A stretch of 64,000 nucleotides of DNA, from NCBI RefSeq assembly GCF_021922925.1, contig NZ_CP040786.1, positions 744,001-808,000 of the forward strand, given 5' to 3'. A program made the position numbers and the translations under genes. The notes below the pieces were generated by a model that made no database searches, was not told the origin of the DNA, and saw only the letters and a list, made by a program, of their open reading frames with translations. Numbering within the stretch: position 1 is the stretch's first letter; each line of letters starts with the position of its first letter. This document shows, one piece after another, positions 58,801 through 64,000 of the stretch. This stretch comes from Clavibacter phaseoli. Lineage in GTDB: Bacteria > Actinomycetota > Actinomycetes > Actinomycetales > Microbacteriaceae.

Positions 58801-59294
58801 AGACCATCCGCGAGCTCTTCGGCGACCTCTCCGTGCTCGACACGGACGACTACCTGCACGGCCTCCGCCCGGGGCAGGAGCACGCGGTGCGGATCAGCCG
58901 GGGCGTCGAGGTCCTCATCGGCCTGGAGGCCGTGGGCGAGGCCGACGAGTCGGGCATGCGCACCGTCATGGTCGTCATGAACGGGCAGCTCCGCCCGGTC
59001 TTCGTGCGCGACCGCGGCATCGCCGTCACCACGACCGCGGCCGAGCGCGGCGACCCGGCGAGGCCCGGTCACGTGTCGGCGCCGTTCTCCGGCGTCGTCA
59101 CGCTCAAGGTCGAGGAGGGCGACGTCGTCGCCGCCGGCCAGGCCGTCGCGTCCATCGAGGCGATGAAGATGGAGGCGGCCATCACGTCGCCCGTCGCGGG
59201 CCGTGTCGCGCGGCTCGCGGTCCCCACCACCCAGCAGGTCGACGCGGGCGACCTGCTCGTGGTCGTCGAGCACCAGGAGATGAGCCACGCATGA
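55875..59294 (+). CDS. pyc: pyruvate carboxylase
   Basis: A 1139-residue biotin enzyme converting pyruvate and bicarbonate to oxaloacetate. The biotin carboxylase domain (1-450) has VANRGEIAIRAFRA, the glycine loop AGGGGRGMRR and EMNPRIQVEHTVTEE. The carboxyltransferase domain (about 520-820) has TFRDAHQSLLATRVRT and HVHTHDTAGGQ with metal ligands. The biotin-carrier domain ends the protein, with biotinyl lysine 1098 in EAMKMEA. Length and order match single-chain Pyc. GAGAGG precedes the ATG. The stop overlaps the mycothione reductase gene as ATGA, coupling an anaplerotic enzyme to thiol redox. Confidence 0.96.
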   Translation: MFEKILVANRGEIAIRAFRAAVELGARTVAVYPHEDRHSLHRLKADEAYLIGEEGHPVRAYLDVEEIIRVALECGADAIYPGYGFLSENPDLARAAAANGIVFIGPDAGVLEMAGNKVTAKEHATAAGVPILASTPPSTDVELLLEQAAGIGFPIFAKAVAGGGGRGMRRVERAEDLEDALRAAMREADSAFGDPTMFLEQAVLRPRHIEVQILADATGETVHLFERDCSVQRRHQKVVEIAPAPNLDPAIRDAMHAHAIAFARSIGYVNAGTVEFLLDTDGPRAGQHVFIEMNPRIQVEHTVTEEVTDVDLVQSQMRIAAGETLAGLGLRQQDVVLHGAALQCRITMEDPAQGFRPDTGKITTYRSPGGGGIRIDGGTVATGAQISPHFDSMLAKLTCRGRDFPTAVTRAKRALAEFRIRGVSTNIPFLQGVLDDPDFQAGDISTSFIDERPGLVRSNVSKDRGTKILNWLADVTVNQPNGPRTAVVRPADKLPDVDLRQPAPAGSRQRLLELGPRGFAEALRAQTALAVTETTFRDAHQSLLATRVRTRDLVAVAPYVARTTPELLSVEAWGGATYDVALRFLGEDPWERLASLREALPNVAIQMLLRGANTVGYTPYPTEVTEAFVQEAAATGVDVFRIFDALNDVERMRPAIDSVLATGTTVAEVALCYTGNLLDPAEDLYTLDHYLGLAERSVAAGAHILAIKDMAGLLRPAAAERLVTALRREFDLPVHVHTHDTAGGQLATLLAASRAGADAVDVASAPMSGTTSQPSASALVAALADTERDTGLSLDAVSDLEPYWEAVRRLYRPFESGLAGPTGRVYRHEIPGGQLSNLRQQAIALGLADDFELIEDMYQAADRILGRIPKVTPSSKVVGDLALQLAAAKADPEDFARNPQDYDIPDSVVGFMAGELGDLPGGWPEPFRTRVLQGRDVRIGVTPVSDEDRAALEVPGAARRRTLNRLLFPQPTEQFETIRELFGDLSVLDTDDYLHGLRPGQEHAVRISRGVEVLIGLEAVGEADESGMRTVMVVMNGQLRPVFVRDRGIAVTTTAAERGDPARPGHVSAPFSGVVTLKVEEGDVVAAGQAVASIEAMKMEAAITSPVAGRVARLAVPTTQQVDAGDLLVVVEHQEMSHA

Positions 59295-60763
59295 CGGACC
59301 AGGACCAGGACCAGCAGCAGGACGAGCGCTACGACCTCGTGATCGTGGGGGCCGGATCCGGCAACTCGATCGTCGACGAGCGCTTCGCCGACCAGCGCGT
59401 GCTGCTCGTCGACGACGGCGAGCACTTCGGCGGCACGTGCCTCAACGCGGGATGCATCCCCACGAAGATGCTCGTGCACGTGGCGGACGTCGCCGCGGAG
59501 ACGCGCGACGGCGCCGCCCTCGGGATCCGCGCCTCCGTCGACGCCGTGGACTGGCCCGCCATCGGCGCGCGCGTCTTCGGCCGCATCGACGCGATCAGCG
59601 AGGGCGGCCGCGAGTGGCGCGAGTCGGGGATGGAGAACGTCACGCTGCTGCGCGAGAGCGTCGGCTTCGAGGCGCCGGGCGTGCTCGTCTCCGCGAGCGG
59701 GCAGCGGATCACCGCCGACCGCATCGTGCTCGCGGCGGGCTCCCGCCCCCGGCCGCTGCAGGCCGTCTACTCGCCGGACCCGGACATCCACGACTCCGAC
59801 TCGATCATGCGGATCGCCGAGCTGCCCGCGTCGCTCCTCATCGTGGGCGGCGGCTACGTCGCGGCGGAGTTCGCGCACGTCTTCAGCCACCTCGGCGTGC
59901 ACGTCACGCAGGTCGCCCGCTCCGCGCACCTCCTGGGCAACCTCGACGCCGACGTCTCGACGCGCTTCACGACGCTCGCCCGCACGCAGTGGGACGTCAT
60001 CACGGACTGCGAGGTCGAGGAGATCGAGCGCGACGGCGACGTGCTCCGCTCGCGCCTCGCCTCCGGCCACCTGGTCGAGACGGAGGCCGTGCTGGTCGCC
60101 CTCGGCCGCGTCCCCAACACGGACACGCTCGCGGTCCAGGACGCGGGCTACGACCTGCACGACGACGGCCGCATCGTGGTCGACGACCGGCAGCGCGTGC
60201 TCGCGGGCGGCGAGCCGGTGCCCGGCCTCTTCGCGCTCGGCGACATCAGCGCCGACCACCAGCTCAAGCACGTCGCGAACCACCAGGCCCGCGTCGTGCA
60301 GCACAACCTGCTGCACCCGGACGACCTCATCGGGGGAACGCCCGGACCCGTCCCGCAGGCCGTGTTCTCGCGCCCGCAGATCGGCTCGTTCGGGCTGACG
60401 GAGGCGGAGGCGCGCGAGGCGGGACCCGTCGTCACGATCGAGCAGCCGTACTCGTCCACCGCCTGGGGCTGGGCGCTCGAGGACACGACGTCGTTCTGCA
60501 AGCTCGTGGTGGATCCGCGCGACGGCGGCACGATCCTCGGGGCGCACATCATCGGCTCGGACTCCGCGGCGCTGATCCAGCCGCTCCTCATGGCCGCGAG
60601 CCTCGGCCACCGGGTCACGGGCCTCGCTCGGGCGCAGTACTGGCCGCACCCGGCCGTGACGGAGATCGTGGAGAACGCCCTGCTGTCCGCCGAGTCCGCG
60701 GTGGCCGACTGGGCACGGGAGAATGGGGGAGGCGACGCGCCCGCGGGGGCCGGTCGATCCTGA
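59291..60763 (+). CDS. mtr: mycothione reductase
   Basis: A 490-residue flavoprotein disulfide reductase that reduces mycothiol disulfide with NADPH. The FAD loop is VIVGAGSGNSIVDERF, and the redox pair is Cys 50 / Cys 55 in GGTCLNAGCIPTKM. The NADPH domain is LLIVGGGYVAAEFAHVFSHL and the second FAD motif GLFALGDISAD. The C-terminal QYWPHPAVTEIVENALL provides the interface His-Glu pair of this branch. The protein is cytosolic. Its presence implies that the organism makes mycothiol. The C-terminal 20 residues are Gly/Ala-rich. Confidence 0.9.
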   Translation: MTDQDQDQQQDERYDLVIVGAGSGNSIVDERFADQRVLLVDDGEHFGGTCLNAGCIPTKMLVHVADVAAETRDGAALGIRASVDAVDWPAIGARVFGRIDAISEGGREWRESGMENVTLLRESVGFEAPGVLVSASGQRITADRIVLAAGSRPRPLQAVYSPDPDIHDSDSIMRIAELPASLLIVGGGYVAAEFAHVFSHLGVHVTQVARSAHLLGNLDADVSTRFTTLARTQWDVITDCEVEEIERDGDVLRSRLASGHLVETEAVLVALGRVPNTDTLAVQDAGYDLHDDGRIVVDDRQRVLAGGEPVPGLFALGDISADHQLKHVANHQARVVQHNLLHPDDLIGGTPGPVPQAVFSRPQIGSFGLTEAEAREAGPVVTIEQPYSSTAWGWALEDTTSFCKLVVDPRDGGTILGAHIIGSDSAALIQPLLMAASLGHRVTGLARAQYWPHPAVTEIVENALLSAESAVADWARENGGGDAPAGAGRS

Positions 60764-60797
60764 CCCGCCGCCACACCAGGAACCACGGAAGCAGAGA

Positions 60798-61289
60798 ATG
60801 ACTGAACGACAGATCCGCCTGTTCGGCGATCCGGTGCTGAAGACCGTCTCCTCGGAGATCCGCGAGATCGACGAGGGCGTGCGCGCCCTGGTCGAGGACC
60901 TCCTCGACAGCGTGCGGCCCGACGGCCGCGCCGGGGTGGCCGCCGCGCAGATCGGCGTGAACCTCCGCGCCTTCAGCTACAACGTGGGGCCGGCGTTCGG
61001 CTACATCCTCAACCCCGTCATCGAGGAGCTGCGCGGCGAGGCCGTCCTCGTCGACGAGGGCTGCCTCTCGGTGCCGGGACTCTGGTTCCCCACCATGCGC
61101 TACCCCGAGGCCGTCATCACCGGCATCGACCTCGACGGCAAGCCCGTCCGCATCGAGGGCACGGGCGTCCTCGCGCAGGCGTTCCAGCACGAGGTCGACC
61201 ACCTCGACGGCCTGGTGTACCTCGACCGGCTCGACAAGCAGCGCCGCCGCGAGGCCATGAAGCAGGTGCGCGAGTCCGACTGGTTCTGA
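60798..61289 (+). CDS. def: peptide deformylase
   Basis: A 163-residue metallo-enzyme removing N-formyl groups from new proteins. Motif 1 reads GVAAAQIGV (G-x-G-AA-Q variant), motif 2 EGCLSVPGLW with the metal cysteine, and motif 3 QHEVDHLDG with HExxH. IRLFGDPVLKTVSSEI at the start is typical. The ATG at 60798 follows GGAAGCAGAGA. A strong hairpin separates it from the convergent acyl-CoA synthetase. Confidence 0.94.
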   Translation: MTERQIRLFGDPVLKTVSSEIREIDEGVRALVEDLLDSVRPDGRAGVAAAQIGVNLRAFSYNVGPAFGYILNPVIEELRGEAVLVDEGCLSVPGLWFPTMRYPEAVITGIDLDGKPVRIEGTGVLAQAFQHEVDHLDGLVYLDRLDKQRRREAMKQVRESDWF

Positions 61290-61296
61290 CCGTGCC

Positions 61297-61326
61297 GTCG
61301 GCCCGCGCGCTCGCGCGGGCCGACGC
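61297..61326. terminator. perfect 14-bp hairpin, bidirectional terminator
   Basis: CGTCGGCCCGCGCG and its exact complement are separated by CT, forming a tight GC-rich stem between convergent genes. No U-tract. Confidence 0.8.
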
Positions 61327-61332
61327 TCGGGA

Positions 61333-63159
61333 TCAGTGGACCAGCGAGTGCCCCTCGGTCGTCGGCGCCGCCTCGTAGATCCGGGTGATCACGTCGGCGA
61401 ACGCCTCCAGCACCACCCGGCGCTTGATGCTGAGCTTCGGCGTCAGGTGCCCGGCCGCCTCGGTGAGCTCCACCGGCAGCACGACGAACTTCCGGATGGA
61501 CTCCGCGCGCGACACCGTCGCGTTGGCCGCGTCGACGGCGCGCTGCACCTCGGCGAGCACCGCGGGGTTCTGCGACGCCTGCTCGAGCGTCATGGCGGGA
61601 TCCTGCCCGTTGTTGCCGAGCCACACCTTGAGCATCTCGGGATCCAGCGTGATGAGCGCCGAGATGAACGGCCGCCGGTCGCCCGCGACCACGACCTGCC
61701 CGACGAGCGGGTTCGCGCGGATGGGGTCCTCGAGCGCCGCCGGGGCGACGTTCTTGCCGCCGGCGGTGACGATGATCTCCTTCTTGCGCCCCGTTATCGT
61801 GAGGTAGCCGTCGGCGTCGTAGCTGCCGAGGTCGCCCGTGCGGAACCAGCCGTCGTCGAAGACGGCCGCGGTCGCCTCCTCGTCCTGCCAGTACCCGTCG
61901 AAGACGTTGACCCCCTTGACCTGGATCTCGCCCTCGTCGGTGATGCGGGTCGCGACCCCGGGCATCGCCGGCCCGACCGTGCCGATGCGGAAGCCCTTGA
62001 CGAGGTTGACGCTCACCGGCGCCGTCGTCTCCGTGAGGCCGTAGCCCTCGAGGATCGTGAGGCCGAGCGAGCGGTAGAAGTGCCCGAGGCGGAGGCCGAG
62101 GGGCGCGGATCCGCTGACCGCGAAGCGCACGCGCCCGCCCATCGCCTGCCGGATCTTGGAGTACACGAGCGCGTCGAACAGCTTGTACTGGAGCTTCAGC
62201 GCGAGCGGCACGGAGCCGGCGTCGACGGCGACCGAGTGCGCGTACGCGACCTCGGCGGCCTTGCGGAAGACCTTCCCGCGCCCCGCGCCCTCGGCCTTCT
62301 GCTCCGAGGAGTTGTACACCTTCTCGAAGACGCGCGGCACGGCGAGCAGGAACGTCGGCTTGAAGGAGGCGAGCGCGGGCAGGAGCTGCGTCGTGTCGGC
62401 CTGGTGCCCGGTCTTCACGCCCGCCTGCACGTTCAGGATCGAGATGAAGCGCGCGAACACGTGCGCCGTCGTGATGAACAGCAGCGTCGAGGCGCCGACC
62501 TGCACGACCTCCTCCATCGCGACCTCGGCGTTCCGCGCGAGCTCGACGAAGTTCGCGTGCGTGAGGACGCAGCCCTTCGGCCGGCCGGTGGTCCCGGACG
62601 TGTAGATGAGGGTCGCCATGTCCGAGCCGACGGCGATGTTCCGGCGACGCTCGATCTCGGCGTCCGGCACGTCGACGCCCTGCTCGGCGAGCTTGTCCAG
62701 GTCGCCCAGGTCGATCTGCCACACGCGGCGGACGGCGGGCAGCTCCGGGTGGACCTCGTCGAAGCGCGAGAAGTGCTCGGCGGACTCGAGGATCATGGCG
62801 ACGCTGCCCGAGTCCTGCATGTTCCAGTGCACCTGGCCGGGGGAGGAGGTCTCGTAGACCGGGACGAGGACGGCTCCGGCGAAGAAGACCGCGAAGTCGA
62901 CGAGGGTCCACTCGTAGCGCGTCCGGCACATCATGCCGATGCGCTCGCCCGGCTCGATCCCGGCGGCGACCAGCCCCTTCGCGAGGGCGACCACCTGGCG
63001 GTGGAACTCGGACGCCGAGACGTCCCGCCACCCGCCCGACCCGTCCGGCAGCGCGAACAGCGGAGCGTCGGGGCTCGTCCTCACGCGGTGCACCAGGACG
63101 TCGGTGATGTTGTCGTCGGGTCTCGCCTCGACGGCGGCGGGCATGGTGTGCTGTTCCAC
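61333..63159 (-). CDS. long-chain acyl-CoA synthetase (FadD15-like, AMP-forming)
   Basis: A 608-residue ANL enzyme activating long-chain fatty acids to acyl-CoA. The nucleotide motif YTSGTTGRPKG is at 186-196, EGYGLTETTAPVSV is the A5 region, and DGWFRTGDLG leads to GRKKEIIVTAGGKNVAP with the hinge. The C-terminal half ends LTPKLSIKRRVVLEAF with the catalytic lysine. The large insertion after the first motif is typical of bacterial FACS of the FadD15 type. The GTG at 63159 follows GAGGGAG at about 5-6 nt. It is divergent from the ROK kinase gene, a common actinobacterial pairing. Confidence 0.92.
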   Translation of the reverse strand: MEQHTMPAAVEARPDDNITDVLVHRVRTSPDAPLFALPDGSGGWRDVSASEFHRQVVALAKGLVAAGIEPGERIGMMCRTRYEWTLVDFAVFFAGAVLVPVYETSSPGQVHWNMQDSGSVAMILESAEHFSRFDEVHPELPAVRRVWQIDLGDLDKLAEQGVDVPDAEIERRRNIAVGSDMATLIYTSGTTGRPKGCVLTHANFVELARNAEVAMEEVVQVGASTLLFITTAHVFARFISILNVQAGVKTGHQADTTQLLPALASFKPTFLLAVPRVFEKVYNSSEQKAEGAGRGKVFRKAAEVAYAHSVAVDAGSVPLALKLQYKLFDALVYSKIRQAMGGRVRFAVSGSAPLGLRLGHFYRSLGLTILEGYGLTETTAPVSVNLVKGFRIGTVGPAMPGVATRITDEGEIQVKGVNVFDGYWQDEEATAAVFDDGWFRTGDLGSYDADGYLTITGRKKEIIVTAGGKNVAPAALEDPIRANPLVGQVVVAGDRRPFISALITLDPEMLKVWLGNNGQDPAMTLEQASQNPAVLAEVQRAVDAANATVSRAESIRKFVVLPVELTEAAGHLTPKLSIKRRVVLEAFADVITRIYEAAPTTEGHSLVH

Positions 63160-63290
63160 GGCAACTCCCTCGGTACCGGAAATGGATGTGATCAGCTTAA
63201 GGGGCGGGCCCGTCCCGCGCTCGTCCCCGGTCGGGGGCGCCGGACGCGTCACTAGGATCGACTGGCGAGACGAACGGAAGGGCCCGCGGA

Positions 63291-64000
63291 GTGCATGCAA
63301 TAGGGATCGACATCGGCGGGACGAAGATCGCGGGGGCCGTGGTCGACGAGCTCGGCGTCATCGCGGCGGAGGAGCGCACGCCCACCGAGGCGAGCAGCCC
63401 GGACGCCATCGTGGAGGCCGTCGTCGGCATGGTCGAGCGGCTCCGCGCCGAGCACCCCGACGTGGTCGCCGTGGGGGTCGCGGCGGCGGGCTTCATCGAC
63501 GCCGCGCAGTCCACCGTGTACTACGCCCCGAACATCAACTGGCGCAACGAGCCGGTGCGCGAGAAGCTCCGCGGCCGGATCGACCTCCCCATCGTCATCG
63601 AGAACGACGCGAACGCCGCGGGCTGGGCCGAGTTCCGCTACGGCGCGGGGCGCCTCGTCAGCGACATGGTGACCCTGACGATCGGCACGGGCGTGGGCGG
63701 CGCGATCGTCGCCGACGACCGGCTCTTCCGCGGCGGCTTCGGCGCGGGCGCCGAGCTCGGCCACATGCGCGTCGTGCCCGACGGCCTGCCCTGCGGCTGC
63801 GGCGCCCGCGGCTGCATCGAGCAGTACGGATCCGGCCGCGCGCTCCTGCGCACCGCCGACGAGCTGGCCGACCTCGGCGGCACGCACGGCGAGGGCCTCG
63901 CCGCCCGCCGCCGTGAGGTGGGGACGCTCACCGGCCACGACGTCAGCGACCTCATCCAGGCGGGCGACCCCGGCGCGCTCCTCGCCCTCCGCCGCCTCGG
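63291..64000 (+). CDS. ROK-family glucokinase (partial, C-terminus outside window)
   Basis: The first 236 or so residues of a ROK kinase that phosphorylates glucose with ATP or polyphosphate. IGIDIGGTKIAGAVVD (4-19) is the phosphate-binding loop and ENDANAAGWAEFRYG contains the catalytic base Asp. TLTIGTGVGGAIV and GAELGHM are the sugar-binding ROK motifs. The zinc cluster CGCGARGCIEQYGSG begins at Cys 168. The GTG at 63291 is the only in-frame start that keeps the full N-terminal loop. The gene runs off the right edge. Confidence 0.92.
   Translation, partial: MHAIGIDIGGTKIAGAVVDELGVIAAEERTPTEASSPDAIVEAVVGMVERLRAEHPDVVAVGVAAAGFIDAAQSTVYYAPNINWRNEPVREKLRGRIDLPIVIENDANAAGWAEFRYGAGRLVSDMVTLTIGTGVGGAIVADDRLFRGGFGAGAELGHMRVVPDGLPCGCGARGCIEQYGSGRALLRTADELADLGGTHGEGLAARRREVGTLTGHDVSDLIQAGDPGALLALRRL

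Noticed and set aside
55782..59288. 1168-codon minus-strand frame opposite pyc
   Set aside because: Arg/Val/Asp/His repeats typical of an antisense frame; pyc is intact on the plus strand.

Overview
The window is gene-dense DNA of very high G+C (about 73% by eye) with actinobacterial codon use and frequent GTG starts. It carries mycothione reductase, a GarA-type FHA protein next to an FtsR-like MerR regulator, DUF3097 and a Stealth phosphotransferase. This points to a member of the Microbacteriaceae, most likely Clavibacter or a close relative; the genus is an inference from style and gene content. I see no tRNA, rRNA, CRISPR array, insertion sequence or prophage, and no gene-free stretch longer than about 265 bases. 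It reads as ordinary chromosome with several accessory-looking modules.

Layout. 1-5.5 kb: partial alpha/beta hydrolase, acyl-CoA ligase, PaiB-like protein, amidohydrolase and quinone reductase. 5.6-10.2 kb (minus strand): small membrane protein, NAD(P)HX epimerase with a degenerate SGNH-like protein, flavin monooxygenase, MFS exporter. 10.3-14.6 kb: gamma-glutamyltransferase coupled to a SufU-like protein, MocA-like nucleotidyltransferase, membrane protein coupled to a PAP2 phosphatase. 14.7-18.6 kb: AAA+ ATPase and a NarL-type two-component system. 18.6-28.6 kb: purine-catabolism block (guanine deaminase, XdhC, permease, fused iron-sulfur/molybdenum dehydrogenase, FAD subunit) with a tandem triplet of paralogous unknown membrane proteins inserted. 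28.8-32.3 kb: lipoprotein, Stealth phosphotransferase, DnaJ-NERD protein.

32.4-39.6 kb: small and hypothetical genes, a family labelled 3-methyladenine DNA glycosylase, an S4 protein, a circularly permuted flavin amine oxidase lipoprotein, a Pr6Pr membrane protein, a medium-chain reductase, an LRV-repeat protein, and a NUDIX protein with an extra nuclease-like domain. 39.6-46.5 kb: an ABC importer operon ending in a glycerophosphodiesterase-inositol monophosphatase fusion, with a divergent LacI regulator and palindromes between them. 46.6-48.7 kb: M4 peptidase, emfourin inhibitor, DUF3097. 48.8-52.8 kb: CitA/CitB-type two-component system divergent from a DctA-like symporter. 52.9-55.8 kb: GarA, FtsR-like, second MerR, orphan ParA. 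55.9-64 kb: pyruvate carboxylase, mycothione reductase, peptide deformylase, long-chain acyl-CoA synthetase, and a ROK glucokinase cut by the window end.

Genes working together. Guanine deaminase makes xanthine and the Xdh proteins oxidise it to urate; XdhC (and perhaps the MocA-like protein) would mature the molybdenum cofactor. The ABC importer probably brings in a glycerophosphodiester that the fusion enzyme breaks down, possibly to inositol, which is also a mycothiol precursor. The CitA/CitB system probably controls C4-dicarboxylate uptake by DctA, next to the anaplerotic pyruvate carboxylase.

Cross-cutting patterns: (1) a TANNNT hexamer lies 6-7 nt before the start codon of about ten genes, suggesting leaderless mRNAs; (2) three mini-ORFs of 13-16 codons end in an NTGA overlap with the next gene; (3) GGATCC is far commoner than composition predicts.
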